A stretch of DNA of 64,000 nt, from contig NW_026570240.1 of NCBI RefSeq assembly GCF_019649055.1, positions 1,240,001-1,304,000 on the forward strand, given 5' to 3'. The notes under the pieces were generated by a model that worked only from the letters and a program-made list of their open reading frames with translations, made no database searches and had not been told where the DNA came from. The position numbers and the translations under genes were made by a program. Of the stretch, positions 40,698-53,800 are shown in pieces; positions within the stretch are counted from its first letter, which is position 1, and each line of letters opens with the position of its first letter. This DNA comes from Paramacrobiotus metropolitanus (lineage: Eukaryota > Tardigrada > Eutardigrada > Parachela > Macrobiotidae).

Positions 40698-41678
40698 ATG
40701 GCCATCCTTTTAATTGCTATCAGCATCGTGAGCTTTCTGTTTCTTCTCTACATGATATCCCCACTGCTCGCTCCGAAGCAAATGAACCTCAGAGGCGTGC
40801 ATGTCCTGATCACTGGGGGATCTTACGGAATCGGGTTCTCCGTGGCCAAGGAAGCCTTCCGCCTCGGTGCCCATGTCACTATCGTGGCACGCGGCGCTGC
40901 CAAACTGAAGGAAGCTAAAGACCAGATTCTGGCGCTCGAGCCGCTGATGCCGTCGCAGAAAGTGGCAGCCTTGTCTTTGGACATCACCGATGCCAAGAAC
41001 GTCCCTCTCGCTTTCAGTGAAGCCGTGGAAGCCAACGGGCCGATTGACGTGCTGATTAACTGCGCTGGCACATCCAGCGCACAGATCTTCGAGGATATTC
41101 CACTGGAGGAGTTCCATCGCCTGATGGATATCAACTATTTCGGCTCGGTGTACTGCACTAAGTGCGTGGTGCCCAGTATGAAGCAGCGTCGCGCCGGGCG
41201 CATCGTCTTCGTCTCCTCACAGGCCGGGCAGGTGGGGCTTTACGGGTTCAGTGCGTATTCGGCGACCAAGTTTGCGCTGCGCGGTCTCGCCGAGGCCCTG
41301 GAAATGGAGCTGAAACCCTTCAACATCCACGTCACCCTGGTGCATCCGCCTGACACGGATACGCCGGGATTTAAGGAAGAAGAGAAAACCAAGCCGCAGA
41401 TCAATCGCGCCATCTCGCAGACAGCCGGATTGTACTCGGCGGATCAGGTTGCGCGTATTCTGTTAGATGATACCCAGAGTGGGAAGTTCCTGTCGTACGT
41501 GGGCATTGACGGGTTCATGCTGACCTGTGTCAGTGCCGGAATGTCGCCTGTGATTTCCATCATGGAACCGCTGCAGCAGTTCTTCCTGGCGGGATTATTT
41601 CGGTGTATCGGATTGGCTTACAGGAGATATTTTGATGCGATAGTCAAGCGTGGTGTAACGGAGAAAACTCGTTCGTAA
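40698..41678 (+). CDS. KDSR: 3-ketodihydrosphingosine reductase, intronless
   Basis: NADPH-dependent reduction of 3-ketosphinganine to sphinganine, the second step of sphingolipid synthesis, on the cytosolic face of the ER. The product is 326 aa (human about 332). Residues 2-23 form a hydrophobic anchor (AILLIAISIVSFLFLLYM). The short-chain dehydrogenase features are complete: ITGGSYGIG at 38-46 for NADPH, NCAG at 121-124, Ser in FVSSQAG near 173-174, and catalytic Tyr187 and Lys191 in YSATK. A C-terminal hydrophobic stretch (GFMLTCVSAGMSPVISIM) resembles the family's membrane segment. The ATG at 40698 (AAAATGGCC) was chosen over an in-frame GTG at 40677. No introns, unlike its neighbours, and GC-richer than the flanking DNA. 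Confidence 0.96.
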   Translation: MAILLIAISIVSFLFLLYMISPLLAPKQMNLRGVHVLITGGSYGIGFSVAKEAFRLGAHVTIVARGAAKLKEAKDQILALEPLMPSQKVAALSLDITDAKNVPLAFSEAVEANGPIDVLINCAGTSSAQIFEDIPLEEFHRLMDINYFGSVYCTKCVVPSMKQRRAGRIVFVSSQAGQVGLYGFSAYSATKFALRGLAEALEMELKPFNIHVTLVHPPDTDTPGFKEEEKTKPQINRAISQTAGLYSADQVARILLDDTQSGKFLSYVGIDGFMLTCVSAGMSPVISIMEPLQQFFLAGLFRCIGLAYRRYFDAIVKRGVTEKTRS

Positions 41679-42919
41679 TAATACTTGAACGGTTCGGAAC
41701 CTTGCATACATTTCTAACGCCTGGAAAGCAGAACATTATTTGAGTCGCTCGGTTATTTAAAAATTTGTTGTAGCGCAGACCTCGCTTCTCGTGTTTTTTT
41801 TTTAATTTGAATTGAATCTGTGATGTTATTGATTTCATGAATTATGACAGTGTTATCTATAGACTATATTCAATTTTATTTTTATAATGGGTGTTATGTT
41901 TATTTTTTATCGTAGAAACTGACTACCTGCTCCGTGAAGAAATAATAATAATACTAGTAACATTTTGCATTTGGAGTATATTTTGGACCGTCCTTGCTCC
42001 GACTGTTGGCATATTGCATGCATTCTTGCATATTTCGATTAGATGGTTAGTAACAAAAGTTAGTAGATAAATCAAATAAAAATCCTGAATTTCTGTGAAA
42101 ATAGTTAGAATCCTGCTATCTATTAATTCTGATATCAAAATCAGGATTCTCTCGATGAGGCACAAACAGAAATATGTCGATGAGACACGAACATAAATAA
42201 ACTGTCTGTGTCCCATAATGCTGAATGAATCTACGGTTTTAAATACTTTGTACATTTTCGAAAGGCAAAAGTTGTGTGTGTCTGCAAGTCTGCATAGGAT
42301 AGCTCGAAAACACGTACTTTAAATTCGTTCTGGAGTACGTAATGAAGGTTTTACGTTTTAATGGTCACCGCACCAGTATATATGCTCATGGCACAAAATT
42401 CCAAATATACACAACTGCGATTAAAAATAGAACACCTACGCGTTGCAAATTCTACAGTCCAATTTATGTCTTTATAAATCACATCATCGTTCAGCATGTC
42501 ATGCAAATATTGCACTGAATTAACACAAAGTGTTACAATCGGGCCACATAAACATGCATAAAGTGCACTATTGAATCAGAAGACTAGACAGGAAAACGTC
42601 AAAGGTAAAAACGGAAGTGCAACAATGCCGCATTGGCAGAAATAACACTCCACTTGACACTGGATAACCTATAAACTTTGGGATTTGAATCAAAGTTAAA
42701 ACCTCAACAAAAAATATTAGTGACACCAATAATACGGACTCTGCGACACAGATCCTTCTTATCAAGCACAAGACTGTCCAGCAAAATTACCGGGACATAT
42801 CAAATACATCTGATATCGCCAAAGGAACCTTCGTTGCTCTAATACAGATCGTTTAGGTAGCAGGAGTAGCCCATAACAACCCAGAGGTTAAATAAATCAT
42901 CTATCCCGGCAGCTAGCGA
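41679..42919. other. Convergent intergenic region KDSR / FLVCR
   Basis: The 3' ends of KDSR (plus) and FLVCR (minus) face each other over 1.2 kb. An AATAAA lies near 42077 on the plus strand. An imperfect tandem duplication (CTCGATGAGGCACAAACA and GTCGATGAGACACGAACA) is at 42150-42194. No gene seen. Confidence 0.6.
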
Positions 42920-45900
42920 CTAGCGGGCATCCCTCGAAGTGGTCTTGACATGACTGTCATTAGGCACCATTTGTATACTCTCAATCCGTATCTGGGGAAC
43001 ACTGATGGTATTTCCGGTGGCGGTGCTGCTTAAGGATGCGGCTGACTTGTTAGCGGTCATCATATTAGTGACATTGGTGCGTCGCAGATCGGGCTTGATG
43101 AAGACTGCATAAAGCGATTGAGAAAAAAACATCATCAATCAGCAATTGTGCCAGTTACGCAATTAAGGCGTACAAGTTGGCTCATCTACAAGAAAATCTT
43201 TGCTCTCTTCTTACATGTCATGACAGTCCCGATGAAGAGCCAGCCCGCAATGAATCCGTTGGACCCGACCGGATCCTTTGTTTCATTCAATATGACACCC
43301 ATCAACTGTGTGAGGAGAAAACCAAACAGCTGAGCACTGCAATTGAGAAGACCGGATGACGTTCCTTCCGGTGCAGGATACGTTATCTCGGCGGCAAATT
43401 CGAAGCCCACGGGTAGATAACCCGTCATAAAGAATCTGTGCGTGAGACAGGACAAAGTCAACATCGCGTCTGCTTAAATGGATGAGCAGCCACAGAAGAT
43501 CTCGGCTATCACTATACTCACTACAGACAGGTCAAGGGAATTTGAAGTTTACACTCACCCCAGACAAGCCGCCACAATAAAGATGAGTAAAATGGAAAAG
43601 GGCAGCACAATGGCGAAGGCGATCATACACAGGAAAGACAACAGATAAATTACGAATGTCGTTGTCCTGCAAAGTCGAAAGATTATTGATCGTCTGCAAT
43701 TAGATGACTCGAGGTGGCAAGGGTTAATGTCAGACCACCATTTCATAAACCACAATTTCATGATTACCGAAACTTCAGCGATAGCTCATGCTCATGGTGC
43801 TCTTGATATGGTTCATGCTATCATTTGTTATGGAGTAATACGACAGATTACCGTGATATTTACAATGCCGAACAATCTTTTCACTGTTTCAGCAAACAAG
43901 AGTTCGACCTCTTTCATAGCCAATCAATATCAGCAAACTGTACGGTACAATTAGATCTAGCTTCGAAGAACGACTCTACAAATAATAAACCACAAAGTCA
44001 ATATTCGATTACCGGGAATATTAATACGAACTCGTATAAACCCGCTCAATTATTGCCACTAAGCAAATATGATGCAAAAACTAATCCCATTAACAGATGG
44101 GCTAGAAAAATGTCAAAAACTTGGGAAACTACAAAAACAATGAAATCTACACAGTTTTTAATGATCCTTTCGTTTTGACTAATTATTCGACACAAGTTAT
44201 CCTCAAGAAAAGCTACATTAAAACTCCTTGTATGGCTAACAGCATCATACTGTCGATCTTGAAAATTTCTTGCACGTTCTATCATTTTCCTTACGGGCGG
44301 ATGCGGGCAGTCGTTGCACCGTAGCGTACCCCCAGCAGTAACTATTGTAACTTGATGGATTAGACATCACGCAAAATCCATGTAAAAACTCTTTCCCATT
44401 TCGTGCTCAACTGAATATCTGGGACAGAGTTTTAACTACAAGTTCAATATCCTGACATCTAACACTCTGCTATGCCCTAGCCAGTGTAAACAGTTACGCT
44501 CAGGGGAGCGCTATGTGACAACTACAAGAATACGTACTTGTAATTTCCGCTCCAGGATAACCATAACCCGCCGATAAACGATCCCACTAATCCAGCAAGG
44601 ACAATTGTCATACCTATGCGGCCGGCGTTTTCGTTCTCATCCTGTGCAAAATACGAAAAATAAAAATTTGAACGACACAAAGAATTTAAGGCAAGGTAAA
44701 ATAAAGAAAGTAGTCGAAATGTTTCGCCAGAAGATTTTATTCTTACCGGGAAGAAATGCAGAATGCACTGGTTCAGCAACGTGCTGATGGCGTAAAACGC
44801 TCCGACATTAATCCCATAACTTACAACGAGGATGATGAAATTCCAATTTCTTATCAGAATTTTAATCCAATTCAAGTAAGTGCTTTCTGCAGCCTCCTGC
44901 AGAATAGCCGCCTGCGCCGGACTGGGCGGGTAACGTGGAGCATGTTGGAAGACTAACGAGCACGAAACACCACATTAACGCCAATCACTCGACCGAACAG
45001 AATAAGCCAGTCGAAAAATGAAACACAAACACTTACCAAACAGAACAACAAGAAAGAGAAATCCGTTCAGCGCAGTGGATCCATAGAACAGGGTTGCGAG
45101 ATTCCGACCGTAGAGATCATAGGTGTCGCAGTTTAAATAATCCGATGAGATATTTTGGTAACGTGCATCATTCTGCATAATCGTTACGTTTCTTTCCTGG
45201 AGACACAGATCGTGCGGATCCGATGCATTATGAAAAGGATTATTTGGATCAGTAGGGACCAACATCGGCGGAAGTAGAAATCCCAAGGCCACACCCAGCT
45301 GCCAGTTAGAGCAAAAACGCGTCAATACACACGATGACTGGAAAAACTAGCTGCAACTCTTCTCAGTTCCCGATCGACTTAACCAGATCGGCATCGTCAA
45401 GATAGTGATCTTGACCACAATCAACTGGGAAGAAATATTTAAATGACACAGTTGCGACGGCACGATCTAAACACTTAGGGAATCGCTGAGCAATGCGCAA
45501 TTTTATCGACTTGCTGCATTACAACTGCAGTTCGTGACAAGGCCGAAAAGAGGCAAATTTGGAAAATCAATGTATGCTATTTGAAGTAAAGCACGTGAAC
45601 TAATTCGCCTAACCACTTGAGAAAGAAATCATTTCTGTCTACATGCCATGTGACAAATTCAAATACGGTAAACATTTGCTAGGAAAATTGGCAACAAATA
45701 CAGCACCGTAGAATTTTCCGTTTTTAGAATCTTCAGGCTACAGGCAGCCATAGCGGTATAACCGCACAACACCAGTATTTAATACGCAGAATTGTGCACA
45801 AAACCCTCAAGCAATTTAAAATATTGTTAAACTACCAATTTTGAATAAAACTGTGATGAAAATTAAAAAGCTCGATTTAAAAGCGTTAACTCCTATAAAT

Positions 45901-47140
45901 TTTGTTGTTTTTTGTAAGAAATCTTGCGACCTGAAACTAGATGATGACGCACCGGATGAATGCCAAAACTTAAACAATTTCGCGCTAGCTTGAAAAATAC
46001 ACCATAACTAATCGCTGCATAAACTTTACACCCTGTTAAGTTTTAAGCTGTTAGCAAGGATTGCGCTTGCGATGACAGAATCTTCAACCAGTAATCGCCG
46101 TACAAATTTCCGCCTGAATACCAGCCTAACGAGCATTTGTCGGATCTAAATTTAGCGTTATTAAAATAACCAGCCTGACGACAAATCCGCACAGCCGGAT
46201 CGATCATTATCACCATTTATTTTCCTTGTAATAAGATGAAATATAAACTGAAATCCTTAAACAAACTGTAAATTCCTCTAACCTGATTGCCAAACACTCC
46301 AAAAGCCGTCGCCACCGACACCTCCTTGGCGCTGAACCAGACGGCAGCCAGGCGCGCCGGAAGTCCCAGAATGAAGATCTGCGACATGGCCGCAACGGTC
46401 TGCCCGACGAAAGTCACCACGAAGCGGTCGGGGACAGCGCTGAAGCACTTAATTGCGCTGCCGATGAAATTCCCCAATGATCCAATTAAAGCCACCACCC
46501 GCAAACCTTTTTTATCCAGCAGCCACGTCGCCGGAAACACCAGCGGAATATACGTCAGCATGTAAATCATGGACAGCCAGTCCACCGACAGCGGCGAGAC
46601 ACCGTAGTAGAATACTATCTTATCGCTAATAATCCCGTATTCAATCCATTGAAAGGCATTGCTCATGGAATACAGACAGAACACAGCCAGCATAATCCAA
46701 CGCCGGGGTGTGGTGCGGTACAGCGGCGGCTGAGATTCGTCCACAATCTGAATATCCCCGTCGGTGGTCTCGCGGTCCTCCTTGCCGCAGATCTGCCGGA
46801 CAATACGGGCGAATGAGTCGGAGAAATTGAAGGCGAAGGCGTGGGATTCGCGGCGCTGCAGACGCTTCTTGGGCAAATCGGCCGGACTGCCCTCGGCGCG
46901 CGGCTCCATCTTCTGATAACTACGGCTCGGTCCAGTCGGTGATCCGGCGGAGGGTGAGGAATATTCGCGTAATTCAGCATTGTCGTTATTAAGTCCATTG
47001 GGCCTGTTATTAAGCGTCGTGCCAGCCGCGGTAAATACGCTGTCGTCGGCTGGCTTAGACGTGCTAATCACAATTTTTGGCGATTTCGCTGATTGCAGCG
47101 GGACTTTGGCCTCGGCCTCTTCGTCGCTGTCAAGTGCCAT
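42920..47140 (-). CDS. FLVCR: FLVCR family major-facilitator transporter, 7 exons, complete
   Basis: Members carry choline/ethanolamine and were first described as heme exporters. Exons in order: 46283-47140, 45037-45298, 44747-44952, 44538-44641, 43559-43666, 43215-43435, 42920-43104; 1,944 nt, 647 aa, phases all consistent. The start is the ATG at 47140 (MALDSDEEAEAKVPL). Residues 1-145 are a cytosolic Ser/Pro/acidic tail. From Arg146 the MFS core begins (RRWIMLAVFCLYSMSNAFQW), with WLLDKKGLR in loop 2-3, then GNQ-LGVALGFLLPPMLVP across intron 1, and SYGINVGAFYAISTLLNQ. An extracellular loop carries NVT and NIS glycosylation sequons. The second half reads DENENAGRIGMTIVLAGLVG and GFFMTGYLPVGFEFAAEITY, near-diagnostic for FLVCR, then EGTSSGLLN. 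The C-tail is hydrophilic. FLVCR1 versus FLVCR2 cannot be decided. Confidence 0.95.
43667..44537 (-). other. FLVCR intron 4, 0.87 kb
   Basis: Between donor GTACGT after 44538 and acceptor TTTGCAG before 43666 (phase 2). Short chance ORFs only. Confidence 0.8.
45299..46282 (-). other. FLVCR intron 1, 0.98 kb
   Basis: Between donor GTTAGA after 46283 and acceptor TGGCAG before 45298 (phase 0). Nothing recognisable inside. Confidence 0.8.
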
Positions 47141-50100
47141 TCTGTCACATTGACAATCAGGAATGCGGGCCCGGACACCGCAGCTGTGGGAAACGTGGAG
47201 ATTACCTGCAAATTTTGCAACAATCTTCAGGCAAATGTACACTCCACTTTGTCCCAATTGACACGTTGAACAATATGTGCAGAAACACGGGCACGTGTAA
47301 ACCGTGGGAAAATGCAAACGTTAATAATTCTAATTAGATTTTGTAGAATATTTTGGCATCGTCCCGTATTTACGAAATTCCTCAAGACTGACAATTATGG
47401 GTCTCACAAGACAACACGTCAGCGAGAACACGACACAAAAAAGACAAACGAAGAGAACCGCTAACTTACTTGCATAGGAAGCTCTCTCAAAGACAGTCTG
47501 GCAAAAATGATAAATACTACCAGAAATAGAATCGACCGGAACTCTGTCTTATTCTTTCAAGTCAAGAAACTAGGAAATATCGACCGATTCTGCAGCTCGT
47601 TAGGCACTGCTCCAAGTATGAAATCCACTCAGAAAACTGGACGCCATTTCACTTACATCATCCCACAAACCAAAACTCAACTTATAATTCTATGCGAAAG
47701 GAATAAAACGATTATCTAAAAAGAAAATAATCAGAAGTAACAAAAAAGCAAATCTCATCCAGAACAATCACAAAGCGTAGTCGTAAAACTCACTGAACGT
47801 GATAGCTGGCACAGTCTTCATCTAGCATGAAAAATATTCGCTTTATGCTGTAATCCTGCACGATGTGTATTGTACATTGATACTGTGTAGCCCTGCGAGG
47901 CTGAGACACCGCCGACAAGCGCAAGAAAGTTTTTAGCTGCTTGCATTCCGTTTTTGTTACTATTATTAATTTTGTTAAATTCACACAAAGCACACTGGAC
48001 ATTAATTTTCTTACAGTTAATATAACTATAGATACCCTGCACAATTGTTTACAAATCTTTTGATCGTTTCTTTCACTTTCAATACTTCGAACGAGTACAC
48101 ATTATACAAGGTTGGAACTGAAAATACCGCATACCAGTTGAATTATGCCTTGATATTGAAACAGTAATTATGACATTGATTAATGCGTCTGAACAGTAAT
48201 GCCTTATATCGATACATATTCGCGAGATATCACTTTAAAAGGTAGCGGTAAAATTAATTTCAGTGGCGTTAATTGTGTAGTTTCTGCAGTTTGAAAGACT
48301 TCAAAGATTATTGCAAAGAAGACGAGAAAAGTTAAACATTCTGGAAATCGTTCTAAAATTTAATGGCGCATTAGTCGGTATTTACGGGGATTGGAAACAT
48401 ATAGATATGTAGTACATATTATGTACGGTCACCGTGACCAGTGACCAGACCACACACATGCCTTCATTCTCACGTGCATAAAATATTATAAACGAACTAC
48501 TCTTGCGCTGGTACATTTTCCGGAGCGGACTGACACCAGTTGGCAGTCGGTTAAACTAGAATAATTACAAAGACTAGTCTTTGTACACTATTTAGTTTAC
48601 GGCTTGTTTTCGTCAGGTCTATGGAAAGTCAAATGTAATTACAAATTTATAGTATGTACACGAATAATACGTAATTTGCACAGCGAGTCCGCGACGGAAT
48701 GTTTTCGCTGACTGCGAAGCAGACAAGAAAACGCCACTTCGTGTTTTCAGTAATTGTACACCAAAACGGCGTGTAACGGAAACGCTGTTGATAACGCACA
48801 TTATTTCCTTATAATTGTTCTTTTTTTATCTAATTATTCCTAAACAGCTGATGTGGCATCGTCTGAAACCATAAGTTTGATCCAATCATTATCGCGAAAT
48901 CGGTACGTAACGCGATCGTCAGTAATAATTTACCGTTTATCGTAATTTAAATTTTACGAAAACGGATGACCCAAACATGTATGTACACAACTGTATCATG
49001 AATAGAGAATTGGAATCAGCAACACTGAGCATATATAGTACTTTTCGTTCGAACTCCACAAGTAATAAATAAATAGTAAAACAGTACTGTGCTATTACTT
49101 ATGGATTTATTTTTGTGGTCGATACGAACGCAGTTATTGTGTACACAAAAGTTGCTGAAATATGGAAACGCTTTGGCATTGCTCTATTATGCAATGTGTA
49201 TGTGCGTCATTGCTAATGCAAACTATGTAGAATTTCCTTAAGGTACTTGAATTTGAAGTATTAACATTTGAATGTTAAAAGCAACTTAACATTGAAATTT
49301 CCCAAACCTAAATACCAAGAAAAAATACTACAGAACTGGTAATTTAATAAACGCTTGACTTTTCATATGACTTCTGCCGATTAATTAGATTTTTCTAATC
49401 AGCTGGACTTATCAAGTGATGATATAGTGTCAAAGTTAGTAGTAGATAGAGTAACAACTAAGAAACTGGATCGTGTTGCAATACTGCAGGCTCGATCTCT
49501 TTGCTGTAAGAAATGACGAACAATGCAACAGCTGTAACATGAATTTTTTATTGTATTGACAAATTTGTAGTATAATAGCTAATCGAAGATTATGTGGATG
49601 ATTACATTACAGACTTGGAGCATCCATAATTATTATCACTATAATGCGTAAGTGGCAGATCAAACATAAAGTACATAATATTATACAGGTTTTTAAAATA
49701 TCGTAATGTTACATAAAAATAGAACCAGGCGTAAAAATCGTTCATCTATAGTTCATACCTTGTGTCAATAAAGCAGACTGATGTAACAAGCGATTGCTAA
49801 CCACAGCGGAAGCTGTTAATTATTTTCCAGATAAAGCGGGATGGATTGACGGAAAGGCATGGGATTCAAACAAGAATAAGTGGATGCGCACACAGTGCAA
49901 CCGGCAAAACAACTAACGTTTTGATCTGGCAGCAAAGCAGTCTTGATAGGATAATCTTTTCGTTTATGCTTGTTATTGCCACTGAATCTATCCCGTCCAC
50001 TAACACGGGCGTGTGTGTGCACGGCAGAGGAATCAATAAAATTATCCTAGTGTTCATCCTCCTAGCTCAATACGCGACTATTCCACTTGCATAAAGACGT

Positions 50101-50839
50101 TCTAGTTCGTATTACGTAGTTGGTAGTACTACTTGGTACTGGAACTGTATACATCTGCACACTTCTATACGTCAAATACATTACTATCTACAGTAGTTCT
50201 GTACCGTATGTACGTGTTTAATACTTTGCACATACTTCTACCAAATTACAGCGGCACCGCCTTTACCAGTTAGCTGAAACCATTGTATGGCATTTCCGGT
50301 CCGCTTGTACTGCTAGCTGGACGCGTTACTGTTTCCCGAAACTGTTACACCATTTCGAGCATTCTCTTGGACAATGAACGGCTGGCAGTTCTGAGGAATA
50401 ATTTTTCAAAAAAACGCAATCTTTATTACTTCCAAGCTACTGCTGTATAGGGCCTAGGTTTATGGGTTTGCTTATTTGAAATCCCCTTCGATAGTTCGTT
50501 ACAGAATTGTGCTTATATAAAAATCTTTTTAAAATCAAAAACCAACTCTTCCTAGAGTGTTATTCGAAAAGTACTGTTAAGTACATGATAACTGTGTTTA
50601 TATCATCAAGTGTCCATTATCAGAGAACTGACTAATCAACTGTGTAACTACATAATTAAGGACACTAGGCTAAAACAAGAATAAAAAGAAGGAATGACAC
50701 AAAACCAGTAAAATGCAAACTATAATATAAACTGAAATGATAGCCGCAGCTTGGTCCTTTAAATCACGCATGTCTATTATCCTGTATAGGCAAAAACTAT
50801 TCCGCATAGGCGCATACGCCGTCCATGCCGCTAACGCTC
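47141..50839. other. Intergenic, FLVCR 5' to OTU 3' end
   Basis: 3.7 kb, AT-rich. It holds the FLVCR promoter/5' UTR at its left and the OTU 3' UTR at its right. No coding sequence or RNA gene recognised. Confidence 0.6.
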
Positions 50840-53800
50840 TCAAGATACGGGAGGATTCTGAGGGAGAACAGGACCGTAATAATGGACGATAAAGCCCGGT
50901 TGCCCCGGCACCATAATCCCATCGGCAGTACTAGTTAACGGATACGCAATCATAACATTGTTATGGTGAGGACCTGCAAAATGGCAGTGCTTAATCTTGA
51001 CCCTAGACACAGTAACCAGGACCAAAATCCACAAAATATGCTAACCGAAATTATGACTAAAACTGTTGTAAACGACAACATTTCCATCATTCGCCATATT
51101 GTTCTGGCCGGGATTGTTGTAAACGGCAACGCTTCCGTCATTCACCATGTTCTGGCCGAGATGGTTGGGAATGGGAATACCTCCTTCGTTCACCTACAAA
51201 TAATGGGAATTTTTAAGAGATGTTGCTTGTGCGAAGGCCGGATGCAATCAACGACAAATTAACAATGTTGATGGACAAAGGCGTACGTAAGGGCTCGGGA
51301 AATTTGCAAATCCTTGGGGGACGGTCGGGACGAACTGCGGTTGAGCATACATCGGCAATCTGTAATCAAATGATTAACTGTCATTCCATAAAAATAACAA
51401 TTTGATAACGAAGGGCAATGTTTTTCTGCTACCGTTCAGAAGCCACCATATTCACGCTGTTAGGAACCGGTGGATTCCATTGTGGTGGACGATTCGGATA
51501 CTGCATCCTGGAAAGCGGAAATCGTGAGGGTGCCGGAAAAACAGGCGCAGCACAGCGGACACTGAAATCTCTTCCTGGACCGGGATGTTTGTAACGATTC
51601 TGGTCATGATAACCCGGACGAGCATCATAATAATTCCGGTTTCGGAATTCTGAAAAATTCCAAATATTATCGGTAAATCTACTGTGCAAAATCCGATAAT
51701 ATCAGCAAGAATAATACACTGTACCAAGCCGCCCTCGATGAGAAAATGGGACAGCATTAACCCGGGCTCTGAAAGCATCCGGAGCCGAACTTTTTTTCGC
51801 ATACGGGTCACGCGTATACTCTTCCTCCACCTCTTTGTACTTCAGCTGCGCCTTTGTGAACTTCCTGTAGCAAAATAATTAGGTGTTCAAATTTCAGCAA
51901 TTAACAATAGTAACCTAATATTGCATGCAGAAATATTGGTTACTGCTGGTAAAACGGTAGCAGTAAGCTGGCTGTTATAGCATTTACCGCAGCACTAACT
52001 AACAGCTGCAAACATATTCGAATCGATCAAAATTCTTACTCTGTTTCTCCAATCTCCACCACATAAACGAAATAACCTGTAACCGTCTGGCTGTCCACCT
52101 GGTCTCTGTCTATTTTCTGGACCACTCCCCATTCCTTGCCCCAGTTATCGTGACGGTCGGGCGTGCGATTTATCTGCAGTGAGGACACAACAAATCAACA
52201 CCGGCTTTTTTGGAGAATTAACCTTGTTGAATACCCAGCACAGCGAGCCAGGGATCAAAGCACCCTTCTCTTCACAAGCCCTTTCCTGTTCCTGCTTCAT
52301 TGTGCCTAAAAGCAACCAACAAACGTTTTAACACAAGCTGAAAACAGTGCGTTTCAACTGAAAGTCAAATCGACTACGAACTCACGCTTTCGATCTTCGA
52401 TCCAAACATCAAAATCAACGTTGCGATAAATATGCGGCTTGAACGATTTTGCAATCTTGTACGGAAATGGCGGCCCTTTTTCCCGAAAAGTGCTGTACAA
52501 GACTGCCTGATAACAATCAACGGGAGCACATCAACAGGCAACAACGAAACCGATAACTTTGCAACAAATCGGTTTTAAACAACTGTTAACAAGAAAAACT
52601 AAATGGAAACAAATCTGCGCACCTCCAGATCTTCATTTGACAATTCGCTGCGCCCGTCGGACGGAGATCTGTTAGAAATCAGTTACAATACTGTACTGAA
52701 AAACTCGTAGGTCAAAAAGAACGTACTGACCGCTTAAATCCTTCATGGTTCTGCGGCTCTTTTAGCATGTGATTGGTCAGAATGTCCACTGCCTTTCCCA
52801 GTTTGAACACCGTGCAGTACTGGATATCGTAGACAATAGCTAAACAACACTTTTGATGGTTATCAGCTCTGGCAAATGGCCCAATCAAATGTTTTAAATG
52901 TATCCTTCGCTTCACCTTGAGCGATTCCCGCCTTTGTTAGCTCCTCCTTTTGTAAAACGCTATCATAATGGTTGTCGCCGTACATACACAGAGTAACCTA
53001 CCGGAAACAAACTATTTGAGTTGGAAGTTAATTCTTTAATACCGACACTGGGATGGAGAAAGCACAATTACACCAAGCACATGTTGCCCAATGGTTATAA
53101 TAAAAATTATTACTGCCTGGTAAAATAAGCTGATACAAACCGGAAAAAACAGACACTCACATGCTTGTCAAAACCCTGGTTGGTTTTGTTCTCTGGTTCC
53201 TTCTGGCTATGATGGTAGACAATGAAATCCCGCCTGTTAACAATGATGACAGCACTAATTTGACCTTTCGCTGTTTCTCGAGGTCTGTTACGTTCAAACA
53301 GAGAAAACTGACTAATTCTTGTGCAAGAAAGCGAAAAACTGGTGAAAATGTACTGGTCAAAATTAAATTCTTGTCAATATTCTGAAGGCAAGCTAGCAGT
53401 AAATAACAGTTACAACGCCAATAGTAGAAAGAAGCTGCATAGTATTACGTAACCGGCTTCCGATTCGTGAAAACACCATGGCTGATTATTCGTAACGACG
53501 TTATTGGAAATACGAGCTTCTTTTTGAACAAGTCCATCGATACATCAATGCAAAAAGATTTTTATAGTATTAAGTTCAACAGGGCTGACCGCATTATTGT
53601 GCGTATTGTACATTATCACTTTTTACTTACTTGTACAAGATGGACATGGCCAACATTTCCGGATGATTCGCAGCTGTCTGCAAAAACGATACATTTCTAA
53701 AGCCGCTGCATGTTTATATCAACAATGAGCGTCAGATTCAGTAGTTCGGCTGATAACGCTTATCTGCCACATTAAAATTAGATACAAAAAACATGCGCGG

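Noticed and set aside
46083-46200. Possible extra FLVCR exon
   Set aside because: The FLVCR exons already join in phase with the family's conserved GNQ-LGVA junction, leaving no room for it.
47141-47317. In-frame upstream extension of FLVCR exon 1
   Set aside because: Cys-rich sequence unlike the family; the ATG at 47140 gives a typical acidic N-terminus.
51429-51432. Stop codon right after OTU exon 14 as the gene end
   Set aside because: A GTAGCA donor at the same place joins in phase to three further exons with the same Pro/Asn/Tyr-rich style and a final stop at 50840.
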